Source: Streptomyces atroolivaceus (GTDB lineage: Bacteria > Actinomycetota > Actinomycetes > Streptomycetales > Streptomycetaceae). Taken from it: a stretch of DNA of 64,000 nt. The first letter of the stretch is position 1, and each line of letters begins with the position of its first letter. The stretch lies in contig NZ_JNXG01000007.1 of assembly GCF_000717025.1 (NCBI RefSeq), positions 1 through 64,000 on the forward strand. Reading direction: 5' to 3'. Below the pieces are notes generated by a model. That model was given only the letters and a program-made list of their open reading frames with translations, was not told where the DNA came from and did no database searches. Below are positions 1 through 8,781 of the stretch, piece after piece. The position numbers were made by a program, and so were the translations under genes.

Positions 1-172
1 AGTTGAGCGATCCGGCACCGGCGAAGAAGTCCAGGTAGGAGTGGCCGTCCTCGTCCGTGAGCCGGGCGCCCTGCGCGCGGTCGAACACCGCGGGCCAGCC
101 GCGGCAGTAGCTGCGTACTTCCGACTCAAGGCTCTCGAAGACACTCAGGGCATGCGGGCTGGTCCGCTTCAT
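1..172 (-). CDS. ectB: EctB, diaminobutyrate-2-oxoglutarate transaminase (N-terminal part, runs off window)
   Basis: PLP-dependent enzyme that aminates aspartate-4-semialdehyde to L-2,4-diaminobutyrate, the first committed step of ectoine synthesis. Only the first 57 residues lie in the window. They contain [19 protein letters not shown] and the [16 protein letters not shown] block that I recognise as the EctB N-terminus. The ATG at 172 overlaps the ectA stop (ATGA), so the two genes are translationally coupled in a leftward operon; ectC and perhaps ectD would follow outside the window. Identification is by recalled family sequence. Confidence 0.9.
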   Translation of the reverse strand, partial: MKRTSPHALSVFESLESEVRSYCRGWPAVFDRAQGARLTDEDGHSYLDFFAGAGSLN

Positions 173-726
173 GACGCGCTCCTAGCGTGGCGAGTATCCA
201 GGTGCTGGGCTTCCGGCGACGGGACGGGTGGTTGACCAAGTGGCCCGATGCGGTACAGGTGTTCGGACTCGTGCGTGTCGGGGAAGAGCCGTGCGGGAAA
301 CAGCAGCTCACGTTCCAGCTGCGCCCCGTGCCTCTCGGCGAACGAGAGGAACAGTTTGTGTGACGCCTCGTTCTCCGCGCTGATCGTCGTCTCCAGGTGC
401 TGGAGGACGCCCCGGGACAGAAGGCGGGCGGCGAGGTGATCGAGCATCGCCCCGGCCAGACCACGGCCGCGCCGGGCCTCATCCACAGCGATCTGCCAGA
501 TGACGAGTGTGCCGGGCAGTTCGGGGCGGACGTACCCGGTCACGAATGCTACGGCCTCGCCCTGTTCGTCGCGGGCGACCACGGAGGTCGCCGCGAAGTC
601 ACGGCACCACAGCAGGTAGCTGTAGGAAGAATTCACGTCGAGCACACATGAATCCCGTGCGATACGCCACGCCGAGGCGCCGTCCTCGATCGTGGGCTCT
701 TCCAGGTACTCCTCCGACCTCACCAT
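169..726 (-). CDS. ectA: EctA, L-2,4-diaminobutyrate acetyltransferase
   Basis: GNAT-fold enzyme that N-gamma-acetylates diaminobutyrate with acetyl-CoA, the second step of ectoine (osmoprotectant) synthesis in the cytoplasm. The ~185-aa protein has the EctA features [18 protein letters not shown], the acetyl-CoA loop region [14 protein letters not shown], and [17 protein letters not shown] at 735 would extend it by three residues, but GGAGG at 738-742 lies only about 2 nt from it. That SD sits about 11 nt before the ATG at 726, so I prefer 726. The gene overlaps ectB by 4 nt. The AT-richer stretch upstream (about 790-940) probably holds the osmotically regulated promoter. Confidence 0.93.
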   Translation of the reverse strand: MVRSEEYLEEPTIEDGASAWRIARDSCVLDVNSSYSYLLWCRDFAATSVVARDEQGEAVAFVTGYVRPELPGTLVIWQIAVDEARRGRGLAGAMLDHLAARLLSRGVLQHLETTISAENEASHKLFLSFAERHGAQLERELLFPARLFPDTHESEHLYRIGPLGQPPVPSPEAQHLDTRHARSAS

Positions 727-1589
727 TGGGTCCACACCTCCGTCTCACCGCAGTGCACAAGGCGGGAGTGTTCCCGCGAGAAGCCGTGTGAAGCGCCTCA
801 GGCCGAGCACGAAACAACTGATTGATACCCGATTCGTTGCCGAAATGCACCTTCCGGAAATCGTATCCATCACAACAATTCGGGAATCAACGATTTGTGT
901 TTGTTCTGATTCAGGAGCTCTGCCGAATCATGATAGGCCGAGGGCCACCCCCGGGCCACAGGAGCTCCTGGGCATGGGCGGTGGCCGGAGTGCGTGTACG
1001 GCAACGGACGCACGCGGGATTCCCCTTGCGGCACGACCCCCGCCAACCGGGTGAATTCCTGTGTCAGGCATTCTGGAACCAACGATCGGAGCGGCCGTGG
1101 GAGCATCCCGAACCAAAGCCCACCAGGCGCCTGGCGACCGGAAACGGTGGAAATTACCGCACGCGAGGGAACAGCCGCGGGGAAGCATCGGTTGCGGTCT
1201 CTCACCCCTTATGCCTTCTGCCGAGCACCGGGATTGACACACGCATCGAGCGTTTATCGAGAAAGGTGATGAAATGCGATCCTCGGGAAATCCTCCCGCT
1301 GGCATCTCTCCTGCTTCACGAGTACCCCGACGTCGCCCTGTAGACGGACAGGATGCCGCTGACGCCACACAGGATTCCGTTGACAGCCCCGCGGTCGCTG
1401 ACGGGCTCCCCTGCGGTGAAGTCCCGCTTCTCCTTCAGTAGTTCCCCGACCCGTCCCTGGCCGCGGTCTCGGCACCGCCGAAATCGATTGAGTCACCGGC
1501 CCCCGAATCCCGTCCCCACGTGGCCGCCGGCGTCGACGGCCACGTGGGAAGGAGTGGCGGTGAGTGGCTGAGGGAAGCTCCTGCAAGCC
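727..1589. promoter_or_regulatory. Long intergenic region upstream of ectA; no gene supported
   Basis: This 860-bp gap lies between the ectA start and the stop of the leftward LamG gene. Open frames here lack SD-linked starts and recognisable protein content. The part at about 800-935 is clearly AT-richer than the surroundings, as expected for the ectoine operon promoter. I see no tRNA or clear terminator. Confidence 0.5.
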
Positions 1590-3710
1590 TCAGTTGAGGT
1601 AGGCGAACGAGTTCACCTGGGACGCGCTGAGGGCTCCGCCGAAGACGCGGACGGTGTCGGCCCCACCGTGGAAATACTCGCCCCAACCCCCGTCGACGGT
1701 GTGTCCGCGGCCGATCTGGAGCGGGCCGGTCGCGCTCCAGGAGGCGTTGAACTCCGCGGTGGCCACCGCCTCGCCGTTGACGTACAGGGTGATGTGGCCC
1801 TCGGAGTCGTCGTACACGACGACCGCTTCGTCGGTGTGGTCGGTGGGAGCACCGGCCCCGGCGATCACGGTTTCCTCGGCACCCTGCTCGCTGCTGGGTG
1901 TGACGATCAGCTGCCACTCGGACCCCGCGGGATCGTAGCGGACCTTGAACGCGTCGCTGTCGGCGTCGCCCTGGGACAGGACGGTCATCGGCCGGTGGGG
2001 GGTGGTGTCGGCGAAGCGGACCCGCAGCCCGACGCTGAAGCTGTCGGCGGTGTCGACGACGGGGCCACTGGTGGCGGCGTAGCCGTCGGTGCCGTCCAGG
2101 TCCAGGTGGTCGTTGCCGTCGAGGGCGCTCGCCGGGAACTCGGTGCACTCGGGGTCTTCGAAGCAGGCGTCGTAGTCGGGGGTGTAGAAGCCGGCGCCGC
2201 CGTGCAGGGTCAGTGGCTGGCCGCCGTCCCGATCGGGGACCACACCGTCGTCCGAACGCTCGATGTCCCAGGCTGCGACCAGGTCGGCGGGGCGGGAACC
2301 CAGCCTCTCGACCTCCTTGCGGGACACGACCCGGTCCCAGACGCGGACGTCGGCCGCCTCGCCCTTCCAGCGCTCACCGGAGTCGCCGCGGGCACGGCCG
2401 ATCTGGAAGGCGCCAGGGGCGGCCACCGGGGCGACACCGGTCTCGGAGGCGACCTTCTTGCCGTTGACGTAGAGGTGCAGGGTGCTGTCCTCGGTGTCGT
2501 ACAGGCCGGTCAGGTGTGCCCAGCCGCCGGCAGAGGCGCTCCCACCGGTGAGAGTGGTGGTGCCGTAGCGGAAGGCCCAGGTGGCCGGGCCGTCAGCGGC
2601 CGGGCGCAGGCCGAGGGTGAAGGCTGAGGCGCCGTCGGCGGCGTCCTGGCTGGCCACCGTCATCGGGGCGTCGGTGGCTGCCGGGCGGACCCAGGCGGAG
2701 AGGGCGAAGGTCTTCTCGGTGTCCGCCGCGGGGGCGTCCGGGGTGAGGTAGCTGTTGCCCCGGCCGTCGAGGGTGACGGCGGAGGTGAGGCCGGTGCGGG
2801 CGGGAGCGGGGGCGCCGAAGAGGACGCCGTCCTCAGCGCGGGCCGCCGGGCCCGACTCGGCGGCGGCCTTGTGGGACCCGGCCGGGTCGCCGAGGGGCCA
2901 GTGGGCGACAGGGGCACGGCCGGCGGCAACCCGCATGTAGTGGGTCACCTGGGAGCTGGAGCGTCCGGCTCGGTCGACGGCGCGGACCTGCAGGTAGTAG
3001 ACCCCGCTGTCCTCCGGCATCCACCGGATGGTGGCCGGTCCGCCCGGCTCTTCGGGCCGGACTCGTCCGGGTGCGGAGCCGAGAACCGAGTAGACGTACT
3101 CGACGACGTCCTCGGACGGCGAGTCGAAGGTGAAGCTGCCGTAGACGCCGGCGCCGTCGTGCCAGCCGCTGTCGTCGTCCGGGTACTGCGCCGAGACGAC
3201 CGTCGCCGGCTCAGGGCTCACCGTGTCGATGATGAACCGGCAGGGGGTGCCGGGGGTCTCGTCACTCCAGGCGGAGGTCGCGCCCTCGTCGTCGACGGCC
3301 CTGACGTGCCAGGAGACGACTGTGTCCGCCGGGAGGTCGGAGGGGGTCCGCCACAGCTGGGTGATGGGGGAATGCAGGATGCTTGAGGCGTAGGTACGGC
3401 GCTGCTGGGCTCCATCGGTGTCGGTCCACCAGGCCTCGAACTCGGCGCCGGCCCTGTTGGTCTCCCATTCCTCGTTGTCCTCCGTCGTGTCCTCGACGGT
3501 GGCCCGGAGTTCGGGTGCCTGGGAGACGTGGACGGGCTCGTCGGAGCATGCCTTGGTCCGGTCGACGGTGAGGGCGTCGATGCTCGGCCGAAGCGGCGGA
3601 AGGTTCTCCCCCGCAGCCATGGCCACGCCCGGGGTGGCGGCGAGCAGCACGCCTACAAGTCCCGTGACCACGGCGGTGGTTCTGGCCCGCCGGCCGGAAT
3701 GGGTGATCAT
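1590..3710 (-). CDS. Secreted protein with two LamG/concanavalin-like lectin domains
   Basis: Exported 706-aa protein. The N-terminus MITHSGRRARTTAVV followed by a hydrophobic core and VAMAA is a Sec signal peptide. The middle resembles fibronectin-like beta sandwiches (TVVSWHVRAVDDEGATSAWSDE; YYLQVRAVDRAGRSS). Two LamG-type domains follow, at roughly residues 270-440 and 530-700, each with FxLSxWVR/FSVGLRVR, LHLYVNGK/ITLYVNGE, and GxxQIGR-type strands. These domains bind carbohydrate or protein ligands; no catalytic domain is visible. I chose the ATG at 3710 because an AGGGGGA SD precedes it and the signal peptide starts there; an upstream in-frame start at 3767 would add 19 non-signal residues. 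Ligand unknown. Confidence 0.85.
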   Translation of the reverse strand: MITHSGRRARTTAVVTGLVGVLLAATPGVAMAAGENLPPLRPSIDALTVDRTKACSDEPVHVSQAPELRATVEDTTEDNEEWETNRAGAEFEAWWTDTDGAQQRRTYASSILHSPITQLWRTPSDLPADTVVSWHVRAVDDEGATSAWSDETPGTPCRFIIDTVSPEPATVVSAQYPDDDSGWHDGAGVYGSFTFDSPSEDVVEYVYSVLGSAPGRVRPEEPGGPATIRWMPEDSGVYYLQVRAVDRAGRSSSQVTHYMRVAAGRAPVAHWPLGDPAGSHKAAAESGPAARAEDGVLFGAPAPARTGLTSAVTLDGRGNSYLTPDAPAADTEKTFALSAWVRPAATDAPMTVASQDAADGASAFTLGLRPAADGPATWAFRYGTTTLTGGSASAGGWAHLTGLYDTEDSTLHLYVNGKKVASETGVAPVAAPGAFQIGRARGDSGERWKGEAADVRVWDRVVSRKEVERLGSRPADLVAAWDIERSDDGVVPDRDGGQPLTLHGGAGFYTPDYDACFEDPECTEFPASALDGNDHLDLDGTDGYAATSGPVVDTADSFSVGLRVRFADTTPHRPMTVLSQGDADSDAFKVRYDPAGSEWQLIVTPSSEQGAEETVIAGAGAPTDHTDEAVVVYDDSEGHITLYVNGEAVATAEFNASWSATGPLQIGRGHTVDGGWGEYFHGGADTVRVFGGALSASQVNSFAYLN

Positions 3711-4096
3711 GCGGTTGGGTCCCCCTGTGTCGTCGTCCGGCTCTGCGCGGGAGCGGTTCGCCGCCATCGGCTGGGGCGGGCGCCACGCAGAGACCAGCAG
3801 ATACCATGCCCACCATCAGGTCGGGCTGCATGACTGTAGGGCGATCTTCGAACGCATTCAAAATGAATTTTCCGGGCGGCGCAGGACCGTGCCCCGCCCG
3901 GCCGCGGCACTCCGGATCGGCGACGGGCCGCGCGCAGCCGAGCCCTGGCCGGGACGGTTGGGGTGCGAGGCGACACCCCCGAGCAGCTGGGCACCGCGAA
4001 CCTTGCTCGCCGACTCGCGCGAGAGGCCGGGGCGGGACATCGGACCGGTACTGCATCGGCAGTTGCAGAGGGGAGACGGGAGACGGACGGATACGG
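3711..4096. promoter_or_regulatory. Leader/promoter region of the LamG gene
   Basis: No coding frame is supported. An AT-rich patch at about 3850-3875 contains the perfect inverted repeat ATTCA-AAA-TGAAT (3856-3868), about 150 nt upstream of the LamG start. It could be a promoter or operator; function not shown. Confidence 0.35.
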
Positions 4097-4600
4097 TCAT
4101 CGGATCCGGGACCCACCCACGGCCCGCTCCCAGAGGTCCAGCCCCATGCGCAGGAGTTCGCGCACCGCCGCGGCCTCCTCCTCCGTCCAGGCCCCCCTGC
4201 AGGTGGTCGGTCCGAGAGCATCGCCGCCGAAGATCTTTTCGTAAGCGTTGTCGTGGAGCGGTCCTTGTGGCGGAAGGGCCGGGCCGGCCTTGAGACTGCT
4301 TGAGAGATCTTCGAAGAAGTTCCACGCCGCGAGCAGCAGTCCGGCCGGAACCGGGTCAAGATCAGGGCGTTCGACCCACTGACGTACGACGGCCAGATCG
4401 AGAGCCGCTCCGCCCTCCCGAATGAGCTCCCAGCCGTGGCGGTCACAGTGTTCCTCGAGCGTCCTCAGGTCAGGGAACGCGAGGAGTCCCCCGCGGCCGT
4501 CGACGGCCACCTCGTTGGGGGCATCGCCCTCCCCGGACCGCCAGATCAGCGTCAAGTGGCTTCCCCCGTGGGAGATTCGGTACGGGTAGTAATCAGCCAT
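4097..4600 (-). CDS. Conserved hypothetical protein (167 aa)
   Basis: Soluble 167-residue protein starting MADYYPYRISHGGSHLTLIWRSGEG. It has strong actinobacterial coding bias, no signal peptide and no transmembrane segment. The Trp/Leu-rich middle (LLLAAWNFFEDLSSSLK) and acidic C-terminal helix (WTEEEAAAVRELLRMGLDLWERAV) suggest an alpha/beta fold with a C-terminal helical part. I do not recognise a characterised family; small proteins of this style are common as orphan or immunity-like genes in Streptomyces. It is monocistronic. Confidence 0.7.
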   Translation of the reverse strand: MADYYPYRISHGGSHLTLIWRSGEGDAPNEVAVDGRGGLLAFPDLRTLEEHCDRHGWELIREGGAALDLAVVRQWVERPDLDPVPAGLLLAAWNFFEDLSSSLKAGPALPPQGPLHDNAYEKIFGGDALGPTTCRGAWTEEEAAAVRELLRMGLDLWERAVGGSRIR

Positions 4601-4926
4601 GCGGGATCTCCGTGGTGTCGCGACGGCGGGTGCGTGCGGCGCTCGTGCCGGTCCTCGACTCGTCGATCCGCCCGCTGAAGCCGACGGCCGTGGTGCGACG
4701 TGCCGCCGATCCCGGCTGAATCAAGCCGGTACACGTACAAACATCATGCGGGCGCGATCATCGTATCGAGTTAATGTCGGCGGCTTCCCTTGATCCAGGA
4801 GGCGAAGCGGCCATTACAGTTCCCCTGGATCTGGACGGGTTCTCGTTCATATACCGCTTTTCCCTCCTGTTGCCCGGTGGCGTCCGCATACGCGCGTCAC
4901 CGCCCTGACCAAGGAGAGCTTGCCCG
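4601..4926. promoter_or_regulatory. Divergent promoter region upstream of the 2-MIB cluster
   Basis: A 326-bp non-coding gap between a leftward unknown gene and the rightward encapsulin gene. It is AT-richer around 4735-4780 and 4840-4860, where promoter elements of the 2-MIB operon would be expected. AAGGAGAG at 4911-4918 is the SD for the encapsulin gene. No regulator-specific operator was recognised. Confidence 0.5.
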
Positions 4927-6339
4927 ATGACTGTTGATTCGAGCCCGGACACGCGACCAGGGCTGCCCCGGCAGTCCAGCCTGGGCACTGCGGCTGCCCG
5001 CAACCTCGCCAACACGACCAAGTCCGCCCCGCAGATGCAGGAGATCACATCCCGCTGGCTGCTGCGCATGCTCCCCTGGGTGGAAACCAAGGGCGGGGCC
5101 TACCGCGTGAACCGTCGCCTGACCTACACCGTCGGCGACGGGAGAGTGGAGTTCGTCCAGGACGGTGCCGACGTCCGGGTGATTCCCCGTGAGCTCGGTG
5201 AACTGGCTCTGCTGCGAGGCTTCGACGACGTGGAGGTGCTGACCGCCATCGCCGACCGGTGCGTGCAACGCGACTTCCGCGTCGGCGAGACACTGGTCGA
5301 GCGGGGAACGCCCGCGGACGCGCTCCACTTGATCGCCCACGGCCGCGTCAGCCAGACCTCCGCCGGCAAATTCGGTGACGAGGTCGCTCTCGAGGTGCTC
5401 GCCGACGGCGACCGGTTCGGCGAGCAGGCCTTGTTGGACGAGGACGCCCGGTGGGAGCACACCGCCACCGCTGAGACCTCCGGCACGTTGCTCACCCTGT
5501 CACGTAGTGACTTCGCGGCCGTGCTGGCCTCGGCGCCCGGTCTCCGAGGCCACCTCGAGGAGTTCTCGTCGCTTTCCGGCCGACGGCAGAACCATCGCGG
5601 CGAGGCGGAGATCGCGATGTCGGCCGGCCACGTCGGCGAACACGAGTTGCCCGGCGCGTTCGTCGACTACGAACTGAAACCGCGCGAGTACGAGCTCTCG
5701 GTCGCCCAGACCATTCTGCGGATCCACACAAGGGTCGCCGATCTCTACAACGGGCCGATGAACCAGACCGAGGAGCAGCTCAGGCTCACCATCGAGGCGC
5801 TGCGCGAGCGTCAGGAGCACGAGCTGATCAACAACCGGGAGTTCGGCCTCCTCCACAACGCCGACTTCAAGCAGCGCATCCAGACACACTCCGGCCCGCC
5901 GACCCCGGACGACATGGACGAACTGCTCTGTCGACGCCGCGGTTCGAAGTTCTTCCTCGCCCACCCCCGGACGATCGCGGCGATCGGGCGTGAGTTCAAC
6001 TCCCGTGGGCTCTATCCGGACCACGTCGACCTCGGCGGCCAGCAGGTTCCGGCCTGGCGTGGAGTCCCGATCCTCCCCTGCAACAAGATTCCCGTCACAC
6101 GGGAGAAGACCAGCTCGATCCTCGTGATGCGTACCGGCGAGGAGAGCCAGGGCGTCATCGGCCTGCACCAGACCGGGCTGCCGGACGAGTACGAACCGGG
6201 CCTGTCGGTCCGCTTCATGGGCCTCGACGAGAAGGCGATCACGTCCTACCTGGTCAGCACCTACTACTCCGCCGCCATTCTCGTGCCGGACGCGGTCGGC
6301 GTGCTGGAGAACGTGCAGATCGCCCGTTGGGCCGATTAG
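4927..6339 (+). CDS. cnb: Family 2B encapsulin shell protein with cyclic-nucleotide-binding-like domain (EshA-like, 2-MIB associated)
   Basis: 470-aa HK97-fold shell protein of the family 2B encapsulins, the class with an inserted cNMP-binding-like domain. That domain spans about residues 90-205 ([46 protein letters not shown]). The flanking parts carry shell-type segments such as [41 protein letters not shown] and PCNKIPV. The residues after [10 protein letters not shown] lack the usual PR(T/A) of cAMP-binding cassettes, so the ligand may not be cAMP. Family 2B shells next to 2-MIB synthase encapsulate the terpene cyclase; this is established for homologous clusters and inferred here from synteny. 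An AAGGAGAG SD precedes the ATG. Confidence 0.93.
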   Translation: MTVDSSPDTRPGLPRQSSLGTAAARNLANTTKSAPQMQEITSRWLLRMLPWVETKGGAYRVNRRLTYTVGDGRVEFVQDGADVRVIPRELGELALLRGFDDVEVLTAIADRCVQRDFRVGETLVERGTPADALHLIAHGRVSQTSAGKFGDEVALEVLADGDRFGEQALLDEDARWEHTATAETSGTLLTLSRSDFAAVLASAPGLRGHLEEFSSLSGRRQNHRGEAEIAMSAGHVGEHELPGAFVDYELKPREYELSVAQTILRIHTRVADLYNGPMNQTEEQLRLTIEALRERQEHELINNREFGLLHNADFKQRIQTHSGPPTPDDMDELLCRRRGSKFFLAHPRTIAAIGREFNSRGLYPDHVDLGGQQVPAWRGVPILPCNKIPVTREKTSSILVMRTGEESQGVIGLHQTGLPDEYEPGLSVRFMGLDEKAITSYLVSTYYSAAILVPDAVGVLENVQIARWAD

Positions 6340-6444
6340 CAGGCCCAGCCCGAAAGGCCTGGCGCGACGCCCCGAAGCCTCCGGGAGGTCGCGCATGCCC
6401 TGGAGGGCTCCAGGACAGCCGCCCACCCCACGAAGGAGCCATGG

Positions 6445-7737
6445 ATGCCCGCGCCTGAGCTGCCCCCGCCACAGTCGCGCCTGCCGGAGGCCGCTTCCCA
6501 CCTCGGGGCGCACGTCCTCACTTCCGCGGCGGTCCACGCCTGCGATGCGAAGGCCGCCACAAGCGGCCTCTTGCCCGCCCCGCCGGCGGTTTCCGCCCCT
6601 GTCCCGCCTCCCCTCGGCCGCCCGGCAGCCGAGGGGCCGGCACCGGGCGCCGGATTGGAACGGATCCTTCGTGGTCCCAGCGGCCTGGGCACCGCGGGCC
6701 TGCGGCTGACCCTGCGGGAGGAGCCGCCGCCGTCGCACCCGTCGGCAGATGCGGCGGAAGGCATGCCGGTCCCGGGCCTCTACTTCCACCCGGTGCCCGA
6801 GCCCGACCCGGTGCGGGTCGACGAGGTCAGCCGACGGATCAAGTCCTGGGCAATGGAGGAGGTCCGCCTGTACCCCGAGGACTGGGAGGAGGAGTTCGAC
6901 GGCTTCTCCGTGGGCCGCTACATGGTCGGCTGTCATCCGGACGCGCCGACCGTCGAGCACCTGATGATCGCCACACGCCTGATGGTGGCCGAGAACGCGG
7001 TGGACGACTGCTACTGCGAGGACCACGGGGGCTCGCCCATCGGCCTCGGTGAGCGTCTTCTGCTGGCGCACACCGCCCTCGACCCCCTGCACACGACGCA
7101 GGAGTACCGGCCGCAATGGGCGAAGTCGCTCCATGCGGACGCGCCCCGGCGCGCCTACCGCTCCGCCATGGAGTACTTCGTCCGAGCGGCCGGCCCCTCC
7201 CAGGCGGACCGTCTGCGCCACGACATGGCGCGGCTGCACATGGGGTACCTCGCCGAAGCAGCCTGGTCACAACTGGACCACGTCCCCGAGGTGTGGGAGT
7301 ACCTGGCGATGCGCCAGTTCAACAACTTCCGCCCCTGCCCCACCATCACCGACACCGTCGGCGGCTACGAGCTGCCGGCGGACCTGCACGCCCAGGCCGC
7401 CATGCAGAAGGTCATCGCCCTTGCGGGGAACGCGACGACCATCGTGAACGACCTGTACTCCTACACGAAGGAACTCGACGCTCCGGGCCGGCACCTGAAC
7501 CTGCCCGTCGTGATCGCCGCGCGTGAAGGGCTGTCCGACCGGGACGCGTATCTGAAGTCGGTCGAGGTCCACAACGACCTGATGCACGACTTCGAGACCG
7601 AAGCCTCGGCCCTGTCCGCTTCCTGCCCCTTCCCGAGCGTGCAGCGCTTCCTGCGGGGCGTCGCCGCATGGGTCGACGGCAACCACCACTGGCACCGGTC
7701 CAACACCTACCGCTACAGCCTGCCCGATTTCTGGTAA
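6445..7737 (+). CDS. tpc: 2-methylisoborneol synthase (class I terpene cyclase, encapsulin cargo)
   Basis: Cyclises 2-methyl-geranyl diphosphate to the earthy odorant 2-methylisoborneol in a Mg2+-dependent class I reaction. The metal motif DDCYCE lies at about residues 187-193 and the NSE/DTE-type triad NDLYSYTKE at about 335-343, both intact. Residues 1-115 form a Pro/Ala-rich, apparently disordered N-terminal tail, typical of these cyclases and thought to mediate loading into family 2B shells. The ATG at 6445 has GAAGGAG at 6432-6438; an overlapping ATG at 6441 opens only a five-codon frame. It lies 105 nt after the shell gene and 4 nt before the methyltransferase, indicating one operon. 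Confidence 0.95.
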   Translation: MPAPELPPPQSRLPEAASHLGAHVLTSAAVHACDAKAATSGLLPAPPAVSAPVPPPLGRPAAEGPAPGAGLERILRGPSGLGTAGLRLTLREEPPPSHPSADAAEGMPVPGLYFHPVPEPDPVRVDEVSRRIKSWAMEEVRLYPEDWEEEFDGFSVGRYMVGCHPDAPTVEHLMIATRLMVAENAVDDCYCEDHGGSPIGLGERLLLAHTALDPLHTTQEYRPQWAKSLHADAPRRAYRSAMEYFVRAAGPSQADRLRHDMARLHMGYLAEAAWSQLDHVPEVWEYLAMRQFNNFRPCPTITDTVGGYELPADLHAQAAMQKVIALAGNATTIVNDLYSYTKELDAPGRHLNLPVVIAAREGLSDRDAYLKSVEVHNDLMHDFETEASALSASCPFPSVQRFLRGVAAWVDGNHHWHRSNTYRYSLPDFW

Positions 7738-7741
7738 GAGA

Positions 7742-8635
7742 ATGGACTCATCTGTGATCAACACCGACCTCACCGCCGCGTCCACCCCCCTGCGCATCCC
7801 CCGTCCGTCGACGCCCTACCAGGGGGACATCGCACGCTACTGGGACGGGGAGGCCAGGCCCGTGAACCTGCGCCTCGGCGATGTCGACGGCCTCTACCAC
7901 CACCACTACGGCATCGGTGAAGTGGATCACGCCGCGCTCGGCGACGCCGAGGACGGTGCAGGCGAGAAGAAGCTGATCGCCGAACTCCACCGTCTGGAGT
8001 CGGCACAGGCCGAGTACTTGCTGGGGCACCTCGGCGACATCGGGCGTGACGACACCCTGCTGGACGCCGGCTGCGGCCGCGGCGGCTCGATGGTGATGGC
8101 GCACCAGCGCTTCGGATGCAAGGTCGAAGGTGTCACGCTGTCGGCCAAGCAGGCCGACTTCGCGAACGGTCGTGCCCGCGAACTCCGCATCCAGGACCAT
8201 GTCCGCGCCCGAGTCTGCAACATGCTCGCCACGCCTTTCGAGACCGGGTCCGCGGCGGCCTCATGGAACAACGAGTCGAGCATGTACGTCGACCTGCACG
8301 ACCTCTTCGCCGAACATTCCCGCGTCCTCGCGGTCGGCGGTCGCTACGTGACCATCACCGGCTGCTGGAACCCCAGGTACGGCCAGCCTTCGAAGTGGGT
8401 CTCGCAGATCAACGCTCACTTCGAGTGCAACATCCACTCGCGCCGGGAGTACCTGCGCGCCATGGCCGACAACCGCCTCGTGCCACAGGCCGTCGTCGAC
8501 CTCACCCCCGACACGCTGCCCTACTGGGAGCTGCGGGCCACGTCTTCGCTGGTCACGGGAATCGAGGACGCGTTCATCAACTCCTACAAGGACGGGTCCT
8601 TCCAGTACCTCCTCATCGCAGCGGACCGCGTCTGA
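7742..8635 (+). CDS. mtf: Geranyl diphosphate 2-C-methyltransferase
   Basis: SAM-dependent enzyme that methylates C2 of geranyl diphosphate to give the substrate of 2-MIB synthase. The 297-aa protein shows SAM motif I LDAGCGRGGSMVMAHQRFG at about residues 105-123 and the family sequence YWDGEARPVNLRLGDVDGLYHHHYGIG. WNNESSMYVDLHDLFAEHSRVL is typical of C-methyltransferases of the GPP/cyclopropane-fatty-acid-like fold. It starts 4 nt after the synthase stop, so the two are coupled. Pathway order is methylation here, then cyclisation by the upstream gene. Confidence 0.95.
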   Translation: MDSSVINTDLTAASTPLRIPRPSTPYQGDIARYWDGEARPVNLRLGDVDGLYHHHYGIGEVDHAALGDAEDGAGEKKLIAELHRLESAQAEYLLGHLGDIGRDDTLLDAGCGRGGSMVMAHQRFGCKVEGVTLSAKQADFANGRARELRIQDHVRARVCNMLATPFETGSAAASWNNESSMYVDLHDLFAEHSRVLAVGGRYVTITGCWNPRYGQPSKWVSQINAHFECNIHSRREYLRAMADNRLVPQAVVDLTPDTLPYWELRATSSLVTGIEDAFINSYKDGSFQYLLIAADRV

Positions 8636-8655
8636 CCTCCTGTGGTCCGGGCGGG

Positions 8656-8703
8656 ACCTCCGTCGGCCGCGAGCCCACCCGGGGCGCCGCGTCCGACGGA
8701 GGT
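8656..8703 (+). terminator. Possible terminator after the 2-MIB operon
   Basis: Inverted repeat ACCTCCGTCGG (8656-8666) / CCGACGGAGGT (8693-8703), 11 perfect bp around a 26-nt GC-rich loop. It lies between the methyltransferase stop and the convergent acyl-CoA oxidase-like gene. No U-tract, which is usual in Streptomyces. Confidence 0.5.
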
Positions 8704-8781
8704 GGGCGCCCGGCACTCGCGCAGCGCCCAGGCCCGGCGACCACGGCGGGCCGGCGCCTCCGCCCGGGCTCCGACCCCGGA

